Origin: DAISJI01 sp964559835
GTDB lineage: Bacteria; Acidobacteriota; Terriglobia; Terriglobales; Acidobacteriaceae
Direction: 5' to 3'
Assembly (NCBI GenBank): GCA_964559835.1
Contig: CAZLJE010000003.1
Coordinates: forward strand, 149,937-213,936
Length of the DNA: 64,000 bases
Part shown: piece after piece, positions 32,838-41,522 of the stretch
Position numbering within the stretch: position 1 is the stretch's first letter
Layout of the letters: each line of letters starts with the position of its first letter
Translations under genes and position numbers: made by a program
Notes under the pieces: model-generated
What the model was told of the DNA's origin: nothing
The model's input: the letters and a program-made list of their open reading frames with translations, nothing else
The model's database searches: none

Positions 32838-35800
32838 AAAGAGTACTAAGTACTAAGTACCAAGTACTGAGACTCGTCGCATTCGGGTTCGTCATGAGCT
32901 CAAGCCTTATAGCTGTTTCGCAACCCAAGAGAGCTGTGGCGATCCCGGCGTTTGCGCAGGCGTTGTTCGAAAGATCGGACTTGCCGGCGGCGCGCGCGGG
33001 AGCGCAGGCGGCGCTGAAGCAGAACCCGCGGAATGTGGACGCGCAGTTCGTCGAGATGGAAGCGGCGGCGTTGGAGGCGGACACGCCGGCGGTGCTGGAT
33101 GCCGCGGTACGGCTGATCGAGATCCGCACGGCGCAACACGACGATCGGGTTGCAATCGCTGCGGCGCGCATCAACGACCTGGCCGCAAATACAGAAGAGT
33201 TCCGGGCGGTGCTTCCGCGCATCGAAGCCGCGCTCCTGCGGCCTCATGCACAGGCCTTCCTGCTCCGCAGCGCCCTGCTGAAGGCGGCGATGGACGGGTT
33301 GCGCGACGTCAATGCCTCGCACGTTGCGGGTGAAGCCGGGATCCTAACCGACTGGCGCGCGGCGGGGCCATTCGGCGAATATCCGAACCTGGATTTTCCA
33401 CGCGCGTGGCCGCCTCAGCGTGACCAACTGATGGGCGGCGCGAGCGACGGGCATCGCGTCGAACTGTTCCGCTTCGACGACGGCGAGTTCCGTCTGCCGG
33501 AGTACTTCGGCAAGAGCGGTGTGTATTACGCGATGGCGGAATCGAATGCCGCGGGACAAGCGATCGTACGCACCGAGAGCGCTGGAACGATCGAAGTATT
33601 CGTCGATGGCGAAAGCGTGTTGCGGCAGGACGGACGCTTCCGCGTCACGCCTGCGACGGCCACGCAGGCGATCCGGCTGAAACCCGGCACGCACAAGGTG
33701 CTGGTGAAGTTCCTGGCGACGGCAGTTCCCTTCCGGGTGTCCATCGAGCGCGGAACGAACGTTCCCACATCTGCCAAAGGAGGGCAGATATGGGGCACCG
33801 AGGCGCAGTACGTTGCGGCCGCAAAGAAGTTCTGGGAGGGCGATCACGCGGGCGCGATCACGGCGTTCCAGCAGCTACGGAGTGCCGAGGCTTCGTCCGC
33901 GTCGGCATGGATGCTCTACCGGGCGTGGACGCGCGCGGAGGCGAACGGGCCCGCCGTGGGATCGATGCTGGACGAGGTCGTGCGGCAGTCGCCGGACGCG
34001 CTGGCCGCGGAATACGAGATGGCAGCGCGCGCCCATGCGGACGGACGCACCGACGATGCGCTGGCGCACCTGGACAAGGTAGTGCGCGGGCGGCCGCGTT
34101 TCGTCCCGGCGCAGGACCTGATGGGAAAGCTCGCGGTGGAAATGCACTGGCCCGTACGCGCGATGCACGCGATGGAGATCCTGGTCGACATCCATCCATC
34201 TTGCGACGTGCTGCGGCGCGCGCAGCGCTTCTTCGCCGGATATGCACGGTATGACCGCGGCAAGAAAGTGGATGACGATCTCTCGCAGTGCGCGCTCGAT
34301 TCCATCGCCTATGCCGACACGCTGAGCGACCAGGGTCGTCATGCGGAAGCGGCTACGGCCGCGCAAAAGTTCGTCGCCCAACATCCGCTGGACCGCACGG
34401 CGCGTGAACGGCTCGCGCGGGAGTTGGCGCTGGCAGGAAAGGCAGCGCAAGCGCGCACGGCGATCGAAGAACTTGCGGAAATGGCGCCGAATTCCGATCG
34501 GTACCGCAGGTTGGCCGCGGCGGCGAAAACCGACGTGCTGGCGCTGCTGGATGATCGCGGGACAAATCCGCACGCGCTCGAGACCGAGCCGTTTTACGCG
34601 AAGTACCGCCGCGACGGCGTCGAGATGGTGAAGCAGGCGGCGAACCGGCGCTTCTCGGGCGGGCCGGCGCTGCGGATCCTTGACGATCAAGTGGCGCGGT
34701 TGTGGCCGGACGGGACGGTGTCGCTGTACGTCCATCGTGTGACACGTGCTCTCGACCGCGGCGGCGTCGAGAAGTACGGCGAAGTGGAATTGCCGAGCGG
34801 AGGGGAGGTGCTGGAGCTGCGGACGGTCCGAGCCGACGGCAGCATCGCCGAACCAGAGATGACGCGGGAGAAGTCGACGATCTCGATGCCGGCTCTGTTG
34901 CCGGGCGATGCAGTGGATGAGGAATACGTGGTCCACTACGGCGACACGGACGGGATCGATGCGCACGCGGCGGCATTCACGCACACCTTCGGCTCGTTCC
35001 ACGCGCCCATCCTGTATTCGAAGCTGGTGGTGCTGACGCCGGCAAGCGAGCGGCAGACGATCGTCGCCTCGGGCGCGGCGCCGGGCTTCACGGAATCTCG
35101 GAATGGCGACATCCACGTGCGCGTGTGGGAGAAGAACGATATCGCGCAGTCGGTCGAAGAAACCGCGAGCGCGAAGACCGACGTCCTGCCGGCCGTGCGT
35201 TTAGTGCCGGCGCTGCAACGGGGATGGGAAGACGTCCGCGACAACTTGCGCGAGACTACGGTGGATGCGGAGCGCATCGGGCCTCACGTAGAAATGGTTG
35301 CCGCTGAGTTGCGCGGCGATTCCGACGACGTGCTGGCGCGCGAGACGTACCGTACCGTGACGACGACACTGCGCTCGAGCACGTCGAGCTTCGACGACGA
35401 TGTCCCTTCGGCAGAAGAGACGTTCGCGAATGGTGAGGGCAGCCGGACAGCGGCGCTGCTGGCGTTGGCGCGCGCGGCCGGGTTGAAAGCAGACCTGGTG
35501 CTGGCGCGCAACGCGGGGACGTCGGGGCCGACGACGCCGGAGGAGGATGCGTATACGCGTCCGCTGGTCCGGTTTCGTCTTCGCGATGCGCAGGGCGGAA
35601 CGCATGAGGCGATCGTCGATGCCGAAACCGACGGGCAACCGTTCGGGGCGCTCGCTCCCAACGTCGCGCACAACGATTCGCTGCTGGTAACGCTGCCGGA
35701 CGAGAAGCACAACGCGAGCGTCGAGGCGGCGATCCTGAAACTGCCGACGAACCACGCTATCGATGAGAGCATCGCGCGCGCGGAGGTGACGCTGGAACCG

Positions 35801-36445
35801 AATGGCAGCTTGCGCGCTGATATTACGATCCTGCTGGGAGCGTGGCGGGGGTCGCAGATGCGCGGAATACTGGCGGGGATCGAGCAGTCACAGCGCGGGC
35901 ATTTCTACCAGCAGCTTGCGGCGCGCATCTTCCCCGGCGCGGAAGACGTGACGGGCGAGGCAAAGAACGAGAACAGCCCGGAGAAGTCTCTGGAGCTGAC
36001 GGTGCATTGTTCAGCGCCGAAGTTTGTGAACCTGGCGAACGGCACGGCAGATTTGGAACAACTGGTGCCGACGCTCGGACTGAGGAAGATGTACGCGAAT
36101 AGCGGAGCGCGGCAGTCGGCGCTGTACGTGGACACACCGCTGTTCGAGACGGCGACGTTCCGGATCCATCTGCCGGAGGGAGTGTCGATCGCGCGGCGGG
36201 CGAAGGACGTGCAAGTGACGAACGAGTTCGGCAAATACTCGGTGACGTTCCGCGAGCCCGAGCCGGGAGTGCTGGAAGTGCGGAGGGCGTTTGATATTCC
36301 GGTGCAGATCGTGCCGGCAAAGAAGTTTGCCGACTTCGCGCGCTTCGCGAGCCAGATCGATGAGGCGGAGCGGCAGAAGATCGGGCTGGAAGCGGAGCGG
36401 ACGAGCGCGACGAATAAGACAAAGGCATTGCCGATTGCCGATTGA
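32834..36445 (+). CDS. Secreted DUF3857 protein with degenerate transglutaminase-like domain
   Basis: The 1203-residue protein starts at a GTG overlapping the previous stop codon (GTGA), so the pair is co-translated. The start lies just before a heptamer array that encodes part of the signal peptide (VLSTKYQVL). After the signal come TPR-like helices (RAGAQAALKQNPRNVDAQFV), a PA14-like or carbohydrate-module-like part (AGTIEVFVDGESVLRQDGRF), more TPRs, a DUF3857 domain (KYGEVELPSGGEVLELRTV) and a transglutaminase-like region. The Cys of the upstream paralogue's GDCKDK is missing here (GEGSRTAALLALARAAG), so this copy is probably not catalytic. It ends LPIAD within a second heptamer array. Confidence 0.8.
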   Translation: MKRVLSTKYQVLRLVAFGFVMSSSLIAVSQPKRAVAIPAFAQALFERSDLPAARAGAQAALKQNPRNVDAQFVEMEAAALEADTPAVLDAAVRLIEIRTAQHDDRVAIAAARINDLAANTEEFRAVLPRIEAALLRPHAQAFLLRSALLKAAMDGLRDVNASHVAGEAGILTDWRAAGPFGEYPNLDFPRAWPPQRDQLMGGASDGHRVELFRFDDGEFRLPEYFGKSGVYYAMAESNAAGQAIVRTESAGTIEVFVDGESVLRQDGRFRVTPATATQAIRLKPGTHKVLVKFLATAVPFRVSIERGTNVPTSAKGGQIWGTEAQYVAAAKKFWEGDHAGAITAFQQLRSAEASSASAWMLYRAWTRAEANGPAVGSMLDEVVRQSPDALAAEYEMAARAHADGRTDDALAHLDKVVRGRPRFVPAQDLMGKLAVEMHWPVRAMHAMEILVDIHPSCDVLRRAQRFFAGYARYDRGKKVDDDLSQCALDSIAYADTLSDQGRHAEAATAAQKFVAQHPLDRTARERLARELALAGKAAQARTAIEELAEMAPNSDRYRRLAAAAKTDVLALLDDRGTNPHALETEPFYAKYRRDGVEMVKQAANRRFSGGPALRILDDQVARLWPDGTVSLYVHRVTRALDRGGVEKYGEVELPSGGEVLELRTVRADGSIAEPEMTREKSTISMPALLPGDAVDEEYVVHYGDTDGIDAHAAAFTHTFGSFHAPILYSKLVVLTPASERQTIVASGAAPGFTESRNGDIHVRVWEKNDIAQSVEETASAKTDVLPAVRLVPALQRGWEDVRDNLRETTVDAERIGPHVEMVAAELRGDSDDVLARETYRTVTTTLRSSTSSFDDDVPSAEETFANGEGSRTAALLALARAAGLKADLVLARNAGTSGPTTPEEDAYTRPLVRFRLRDAQGGTHEAIVDAETDGQPFGALAPNVAHNDSLLVTLPDEKHNASVEAAILKLPTNHAIDESIARAEVTLEPNGSLRADITILLGAWRGSQMRGILAGIEQSQRGHFYQQLAARIFPGAEDVTGEAKNENSPEKSLELTVHCSAPKFVNLANGTADLEQLVPTLGLRKMYANSGARQSALYVDTPLFETATFRIHLPEGVSIARRAKDVQVTNEFGKYSVTFREPEPGVLEVRRAFDIPVQIVPAKKFADFARFASQIDEAERQKIGLEAERTSATNKTKALPIAD
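32841..32868. repeat. Heptamer array H21 inside the signal-peptide coding region
   Basis: Four units AAGTACN/GAGTACT located 7 nt after the predicted GTG start codon. Confidence 0.85.
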
Positions 36446-36550
36446 TGATTGCCGATTGAAAAGCATTCACCACTAAGGACACGAAGGGACACGAAGGAAA
36501 ACAAAGGAAGACTCACCACAAAGGGCACGAAGGGACACAAAGGAAAGCAA
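36426..36550. repeat. Heptamer array H22 followed by a K-type array
   Basis: Five GATTGNN units (36426-36460) carry the stop codon of the DUF3857 gene. About 90 nt of CACGAAGGGA/CACAAAGGA words follow. Confidence 0.9.
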
Positions 36551-36566
36551 GAAGGAAAACAACGAG

Positions 36567-36599
36567 AGGGCCGGTCGACGTGACCGGCCCTTAGTTTTT
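36567..36599 (+). terminator. Rho-independent terminator after the DUF3857 pair
   Basis: Perfect 10-bp stem AGGGCCGGTC/GACCGGCCCT with a 5-nt loop and a trailing TAGTTTTT. It lies past the repeat arrays, 120 nt after the stop codon. Confidence 0.85.
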
Positions 36600-36610
36600 G
36601 TGAAGGAATT

Positions 36611-36640
36611 GTGTCGCCAGGCAAGCCTGGCTAGTACACC
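36611..36640. repeat. P-type palindromic repeat, copy 3
   Basis: TGTCGCCAGGCAAGCCTGGC then TAGTACACC, between the terminator and the tricorn-protease stop codon. Confidence 0.9.
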
Positions 36641-36652
36641 TTCGTTCTTCTT

Positions 36653-39600
36653 CTATTTTCCGCCGCCGGCTTGCAGTTCGCGGGTCTTATCGCCCTTGAT
36701 CTGCGCCTTGAGCACTTCCACGGCTTTCTCGAGTTGCGCGTCGCGTCCGGCGAGGAAATCTTCGGGAAGATTGTCCACGTAAACGTCGGGCGGAACGCCG
36801 TAGTTCTCCAGGTTGTAACCCTTCACGTTGTAGAGGCCCGTGCCCGGCGTGCGGATCGACGAACCGTCGAGCAGGCGATATGCGCCGGTACCGATCACCG
36901 CGCCGTACGTAGGCGTGCCGACGACTTTGCCGAGGCCGAGCGTACGGAAGCCGTCGGGGAAGACTTCGGCGTCGCTGGTGGAGCGCTCGTTCTGCATCAC
37001 CACCATCGGCCCGAAGAAGCCCTGTTGCGGACGCGAGATCATGATCGAATCGCGGCCGCGGGTCATCTGGTATTGCTTCTGCCCGAGGATCTCGAGCAGT
37101 TCCTGGTCGATGCCGCCGCCGGGGTTGAAGCGCTGGTCGATGATGAGCGCCTTCCTGGAGTGGTTCTCGACGAACTCGCGCTCGAAGCGGCGTAGCGACG
37201 GCGCATCCATGGCGCGGATGTGGACGTAGCCGATCTGGCCGCCGGAGAGCTTGTCGACGATGGCGCGGCGCTGCGCGACCCAGTCTTCATATTGCAGCGT
37301 GGTGTAGGCGCCCTGGCTGGCGGGAACGACGTGGGTCATCCACGCGCCTTCTTTCGCCGGCTTCGAATTCACGAGGAACTCCATCTTGCGGCCGGGCGAA
37401 GAGTTGTAGAACTTCCAGTAGTTGTCGCCGGTCTTGAGGTCGTGGCCATCGACGGCGAGGATGAAATCGCCGGTGTGGACCTTGACGTACTCGTGGTCGG
37501 CGGGACCGTCCTTGTAGATCTTCGTGACCTTGTAGAAGCCGGAGGGATCGGGATCGATCTCGAATCCCGGATAGCGGCTCTGGACGCGCTGGTCGCGATC
37601 TTCTGCGGATGGGCCCGCGCTGATGCCGGTATGCGAGGCGTTGAGCTCGCCGATCATTTCACTGATGATGTTGTGCATCTCCTCCTGGTCGGCGACGTAG
37701 TCGAGCATGGGCTCGAAGGTGGCGCGGGCCGCGTCCCAATCGGCGCCGTGCATCTTCGGGTCATAGAAGCGGTGCTTCATGATGCGCCAGCTCTCGGCGA
37801 AGACCTCCTTGCGCTCGGCGCGATGATCGACTTCGACGCGAACGGCAAAGTTAATCGGACGATGCTCGTAGCTGCGGGGCGTAGCGAACGCGGCACGTGA
37901 GCTGGCAGCGCCCGCGGTGGCCGCGCCGAGTTCGACGACGTTCAAGCGACCGCCCTCCAGATAGAAGAGCGAGCGGCCGTCGCGAGAAAAAGTGAGGTCG
38001 CGAAAGCCGCCGCCGAATCCGCCGGCGGCCGGAGCTTCCTCTTCGTCGCCGCGCGTGGGAGCGGCTTGGACGAGGCGAGCGAGCTGCGTGCCGTCCTCCG
38101 CGATGCTGTAGATGGTCGCGAGAGGCCGGCCGTCGGCGTCGGCGGTGCCGACGAAGGCGTAAGTACGGCCGTCGGGAGAAACGGCAGGCGACGAGACGTT
38201 GTCACCGAGATGCGTGATCTGGTGAACGCGCTTGGCGATGCCCTCGAAGTCGATCTTCACTTCGGCGGGAGTGGCGTCGTCGCGCGGCGGGCCTTGCGGA
38301 CGGCGGGCGCGGGCTTCACGGTCCGCTTGCGCGGCTTCTTCTTCGGTGTCGAGGCCGCGGTCGCTCAGGGCTTTTTCTTCCTTCTGGAGCGAGACGCTGA
38401 AGAGCTGCGACTGCGGGCGGCGTTGCACGGCGCTGCCCTGCTGTGTCACGCCGGCGAGGAAGATGATCTTGCGGCCGTCGCGGGTCCAGTGCGGCGAGCT
38501 TTCGGCGAACTGAAGCTCGTCATTTCCGATGTGCTGCGGCTTGCCGCCGGTGGATGGAATGACGTACGCGTGCGGGCGCATCTCGTTGTCGAGCGTGGAA
38601 TAGGCGATCCAGCGACCGTCGGGTGAGAAGGTTGCGCCATTGATATTGCTGGCGACACCCTGCGCGAGTACGGTCGGCTGCGGCTTGTCGAGGTCGTAGC
38701 GATAGAGCTTGTGGTCGGAGGCGGAGACGAGGAGAGTCTTGGAATCGGGCGACCACTCGATGGCGTGCTTCTCGGTGGCGCCGGTGGTGATCTGCTTCAG
38801 GCCGGTGCCGTCTTCACGGGCGATCCAGACCTCGTCCTGGCCCGACTTGTCGGAGACGAACGCGATCCACTTGCCGTCGGGCGACCACTCGGGATTGCTC
38901 TCGCGCGAGTAGGACTGCGTGACGCGCTGGACGTCGCCCTGGTCGGTGGCGACGGTGAAGATCTCGCCGTGGGCGCTGATGGCGGCGCGCTTGCTGCTGG
39001 GCGAGAGGCCGTAGCCCTCGGTCTCGTTGCGGACGGTGATGGTCTCGAGCTCGTTCTCCTTGTCGTCGGAGACGATGTTGAACTTCAGCTCTGTGGTCTT
39101 GCCGGTGGCGGTGTCGAGCTTCCAGAGGCCGAAGTTGTCTTCGTACACGATGACCTTATGGTCGGCGGACATGGTCGGGAAGAAGAGATTGCCGTCGGTG
39201 TGGTGCGTGACCTGGACCGGCTTGCCACCCTTGTCGGAAATCTTCCAGATGTTGTTGACGCTCTTCAGGACTTCCGGCGAGCCGGGCTTGATGTTGGCTT
39301 CGTTGGGCAGGCGGTCGGCCACGAAATAGATGTCGCCGTTATTGCCGTACATCGGCCAGAAATAGTTGCCCTTGTAATCCTGATCGCCAAGGCGGGTGAA
39401 CTTCTTCTGCGCGACGTCCATGATCCAGAGGTCGGCTGCGTAGGACCCGCGATAGTGCTTGCGCCACCACACCATGGGATGGCGATTGAAGGCGAGCTTT
39501 TTGCCGTCGGGCGAATAGCCGCCCCAGAAGCCCCAGTCGGTTTCGAGCGGGCGCTCGAGGCCGCCGTCGATGGAAACTTCGTAGAGGCTCGGGATGCCGG

Positions 39601-39985
39601 GGAACATGCGTCCGCGGTTGGCCTGGAAGATGACGTGCTTCGAGTCGGGCGCCCAGTCGACGACGGTGTCGTTGCCGGAGTGGTAGGTCAGTTGCTTCGC
39701 TTCGCCGCCGGTCGCCGGAATGACGAAGACGTCGTAATTGCCGTAGCGGTTCGAGGAGAAGGCGATCCAGCGGCCGTCGGGCGAGAAGCGCGGATAGATG
39801 TCGCGTGCCTTGTGGACGGTGAGGCGCTGGAGATTGGAGCCGTCCTCGTTGGCGACCCAGATGTCGCCGAGGTAGCTGAAGGCGACCTTACCGTTGTGAT
39901 AGCTGGGGTGGCGCAGCAGCTTGGTCTGGGCGACGGCGGAAAGGGAGAGAACGGTGACAAGACAGAAAGCAAACAGTTTTTTCAT
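36653..39985 (-). CDS. Tricorn-type protease (S41 family) with N-terminal beta-propellers
   Basis: The 1110-residue secreted protease has a signal peptide (MKKLFAFCLVTVLSLSAVAQ). Two propeller regions of WD40-like/PD40 repeats follow (IYPRFSPDGRWIAFSSNRYG; ESNPEWSPDGKWIAFVSDKS). Then come a C1 region (HRFYDPKMHGADWDAA), a PDZ domain (GDFILAVDGHDLKTGDNYWK) and the S41 C2 domain with MVVMQNERSTSDAEVFPDGF, where the Ser of STSDAE is the expected nucleophile. Tricorn degrades peptides to di- and tripeptides; this exported form probably works in the periplasm. AGGAG lies 7 nt before the ATG. Confidence 0.92.
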   Translation of the reverse strand: MKKLFAFCLVTVLSLSAVAQTKLLRHPSYHNGKVAFSYLGDIWVANEDGSNLQRLTVHKARDIYPRFSPDGRWIAFSSNRYGNYDVFVIPATGGEAKQLTYHSGNDTVVDWAPDSKHVIFQANRGRMFPGIPSLYEVSIDGGLERPLETDWGFWGGYSPDGKKLAFNRHPMVWWRKHYRGSYAADLWIMDVAQKKFTRLGDQDYKGNYFWPMYGNNGDIYFVADRLPNEANIKPGSPEVLKSVNNIWKISDKGGKPVQVTHHTDGNLFFPTMSADHKVIVYEDNFGLWKLDTATGKTTELKFNIVSDDKENELETITVRNETEGYGLSPSSKRAAISAHGEIFTVATDQGDVQRVTQSYSRESNPEWSPDGKWIAFVSDKSGQDEVWIAREDGTGLKQITTGATEKHAIEWSPDSKTLLVSASDHKLYRYDLDKPQPTVLAQGVASNINGATFSPDGRWIAYSTLDNEMRPHAYVIPSTGGKPQHIGNDELQFAESSPHWTRDGRKIIFLAGVTQQGSAVQRRPQSQLFSVSLQKEEKALSDRGLDTEEEAAQADREARARRPQGPPRDDATPAEVKIDFEGIAKRVHQITHLGDNVSSPAVSPDGRTYAFVGTADADGRPLATIYSIAEDGTQLARLVQAAPTRGDEEEAPAAGGFGGGFRDLTFSRDGRSLFYLEGGRLNVVELGAATAGAASSRAAFATPRSYEHRPINFAVRVEVDHRAERKEVFAESWRIMKHRFYDPKMHGADWDAARATFEPMLDYVADQEEMHNIISEMIGELNASHTGISAGPSAEDRDQRVQSRYPGFEIDPDPSGFYKVTKIYKDGPADHEYVKVHTGDFILAVDGHDLKTGDNYWKFYNSSPGRKMEFLVNSKPAKEGAWMTHVVPASQGAYTTLQYEDWVAQRRAIVDKLSGGQIGYVHIRAMDAPSLRRFEREFVENHSRKALIIDQRFNPGGGIDQELLEILGQKQYQMTRGRDSIMISRPQQGFFGPMVVMQNERSTSDAEVFPDGFRTLGLGKVVGTPTYGAVIGTGAYRLLDGSSIRTPGTGLYNVKGYNLENYGVPPDVYVDNLPEDFLAGRDAQLEKAVEVLKAQIKGDKTRELQAGGGK

Positions 39986-40092
39986 GTGGCACTCCTGGCG
40001 GCAGAACCGCTTCGGATGAGTTTCTGGGAGCAGCGGATTATATGAATGGGAGGTGACAGGGGAAAGGGGATTTACAAGGGTTTACAAAGGCA

Positions 40093-40113
40093 GGCGCAAG
40101 GCGCAAGGCGTTA
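40093..40113. repeat. Short heptamer array H23
   Basis: Three units (GGCGCAA twice, GGCGTTA), just after two 10-nt TTTACAARGG words at 40071-40090. Confidence 0.7.
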
Positions 40114-40202
40114 GGCCACGCGCTGCATTGTGTCGACGCCGATGTTCCGGTCGGGTGCGGCGTGGCAGGCGAAACGCCTACGTTACGATGGCCAGCGGGA
40201 CG

Positions 40203-40233
40203 TGTGCCGCCAGGCAAGCCTGGCTAGTACACC
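40203..40233. repeat. P-type palindromic repeat, copy 4
   Basis: CCGCCAGGCAAGCCTGGCTA then GTACACC, close to the 3' end of the zinc-ribbon gene. The rest of 39986-40240 holds no supportable gene. Confidence 0.9.
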
Positions 40234-40240
40234 GTCAGCG

Positions 40241-40504
40241 CTAGCAGGGTTTGCGGACGATGACCTGGTGCTCGCGCAGGAAGAATTGGGCGGAGCATTT
40301 TTCGGAGCCGCAGATGACGGGGATCAGCCCTGCAACTTGGCGGCGCGTGATCAGGCCGAGCGTTCCGCACGAGGGGCAGGCGAGGACGGCCCAGTAGGGG
40401 TCGTCGGCTTCGCCGACTTCGCCGGCGTTTTCGAGCACGAACATCGCGCCGGGGACCATGTGTTCCGGGATCCACTCGTTCAGGACATCCAGTTCAGCGA
40501 CCAT
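40241..40504 (-). CDS. Small zinc-ribbon-like hypothetical protein
   Basis: The 87-residue protein starts at an ATG with GAGGAGG 6 nt upstream. It has an acidic N-terminal half (AELDVLNEWIPEHMVPGAMF) and two Cys pairs, CPSC and CGSEKC, separated by about 23 residues, which fits a zinc ribbon. A basic end reads FFLREHQVIVRKPC. No known family is recognised. It is downstream of, and in line with, the MerR regulator gene. Confidence 0.6.
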   Translation of the reverse strand: MVAELDVLNEWIPEHMVPGAMFVLENAGEVGEADDPYWAVLACPSCGTLGLITRRQVAGLIPVICGSEKCSAQFFLREHQVIVRKPC

Positions 40505-40537
40505 TCCAGCCTCCTCGGGAGACAAGGCGTTTCGTGA

Positions 40538-41005
40538 TCAGGCGTACCGCCGCGACTTGCGCCTCGCGGAGGCTTCCCGGTGGACCGATTTCCTGGGCGA
40601 GAGTTGCGTCCGGACATGGCGCACGGTGTCGCTCAGGCAGATGGTGAACATGGGTTGACGCGCGTTCTTCAGCACGTCGATGGCTTGCTGCGCGGAGGTT
40701 TCGATGTAAATGCGCTGGCCGTCGGTGAGCAGGTGGTACTCGCTGCGTCCGCCGACGGTCTCAACCAGGCGCTTGCTGAATTCCTTCTGGATGAATTTCA
40801 CGACCTTGCGGACGCGCTGGAGCGAGAAGCCGCGGCGGCGGAGGTCGCAGATGATGGCCATCTCGGCGACGTCGTCGAGCGAATACAGGCGGCGATGCCC
40901 TTCCTTGCGGGGCACGACCAGGCCGCGCTCGTCCCACCATTGAAGCTGGCGGGCGGTGATGCCGGTGAGCTCTATGACCTGGTTCGATGTGTAGGGCTGG
41001 TCCAT
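40538..41005 (-). CDS. MerR-family transcriptional regulator
   Basis: The 155-residue protein begins with a winged helix-turn-helix: YTSNQVIELTGITARQLQWW, then DERGLVVPRKEGHRRLYSLD, followed by DVAEMAIICDLRRRGFSLQR and a helical linker. There is no Cys-rich effector loop of the metal-sensing type. The C-terminal half (YHLLTDGQRIYIETSAQQAI) could bind a small ligand. The tail is highly basic (RKSRRYA). Two palindromic boxes lie directly before the start codon and may be its own operator. Confidence 0.88.
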   Translation of the reverse strand: MDQPYTSNQVIELTGITARQLQWWDERGLVVPRKEGHRRLYSLDDVAEMAIICDLRRRGFSLQRVRKVVKFIQKEFSKRLVETVGGRSEYHLLTDGQRIYIETSAQQAIDVLKNARQPMFTICLSDTVRHVRTQLSPRKSVHREASARRKSRRYA

Positions 41006-41042
41006 TGTTCTAAAACATTCGAGTCCGATAATGTTTGAAACA
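41006..41042 (-). promoter_or_regulatory. Candidate MerR operator: two palindromic boxes
   Basis: TGTTCTAAAACA (41006-41017) and TGTTTGAAACA (41032-41042) share TGTTnnnAACA ends and are arranged as AAACATT-N10-AATGTTT. The dyad sits between the start codon and the likely promoter. Confidence 0.45.
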
Positions 41043-41120
41043 TTTTAGGGAGAATGCGTGCGGAGTCAATTGTGAATATCTGGGGGAATCCACAGGGTAA
41101 AAACTGCAGAGTGCAAAACC

Positions 41121-41197
41121 ATTGACGATTGTCGATTGATGATTGCCGATTGAAAGAACGTTCACCACAAAGGACACAAAGGAACACGAAGGAAAAA
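41121..41197. repeat. Heptamer array H24 followed by a K-type array
   Basis: Five GATTGNN units (41121-41155), then CACCACAAAGGACACAAAGG and AACACGAAGGA words up to the thiS stop codon. The order matches 36426-36550. Confidence 0.88.
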
Positions 41198-41401
41198 CTA
41201 AGAACCGCCGCCGACGAAGTGGACGATCTCGAGGCGGTCGCCGTCGTGAAGGGTGGTGGAAGGCCAGCGGTCGCGCGGGACGATATCGAGGTTTAGCTCG
41301 ATGGCGACGCGGTCGCCTTTCATGCCGAGGTGCTCGACGAGGTCGGCGAGGGTGCTCACGCCGGAAAAGTCGCGCTGGTCGCCGTTGATCTGTAGTCTCA
41401 C
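41198..41401 (-). CDS. thiS: Sulfur-carrier protein ThiS-like
   Basis: The 67-residue ubiquitin-fold protein reads RLQINGDQRDFSGVSTLADL, has VEHLGMKGDRVAIELNLDIV and ends RLEIVHFVGGGS. ThiS proteins end in Gly-Gly, whose C-terminus is adenylated and thiocarboxylated for thiazole synthesis. Here one Ser follows the glycines, which is odd. The GTG start at 41401 has GAGG 8 nt upstream. No other thiamine genes are adjacent. Confidence 0.75.
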   Translation of the reverse strand: MRLQINGDQRDFSGVSTLADLVEHLGMKGDRVAIELNLDIVPRDRWPSTTLHDGDRLEIVHFVGGGS

Positions 41402-41424
41402 CAGTTGTTCCTCGCAATGTGCTC

Positions 41425-41493
41425 GTATTTCGTATTCAGTATTCCGTATTCCGCACGCGTGGGCCGGAATACAGAATACGAAATACGGAATAC
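41425..41493. repeat. Inverted heptamer hairpin H25
   Basis: The left arm GTATTNN (four units, 41425-41452) and right arm GGAATAC (four units, 41466-41493) are inverted, with a 13-nt spacer. It lies just upstream of thiS. Confidence 0.9.
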
Positions 41494-41522
41494 GCCGTTC
41501 TGTTGAAGTGAAATGATAACCG

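Noticed and set aside
30183..40233. P-type palindromes as integron attC sites
   Set aside because: They are short single palindromes without attC core sites, and no integrase gene or cassette layout is present.
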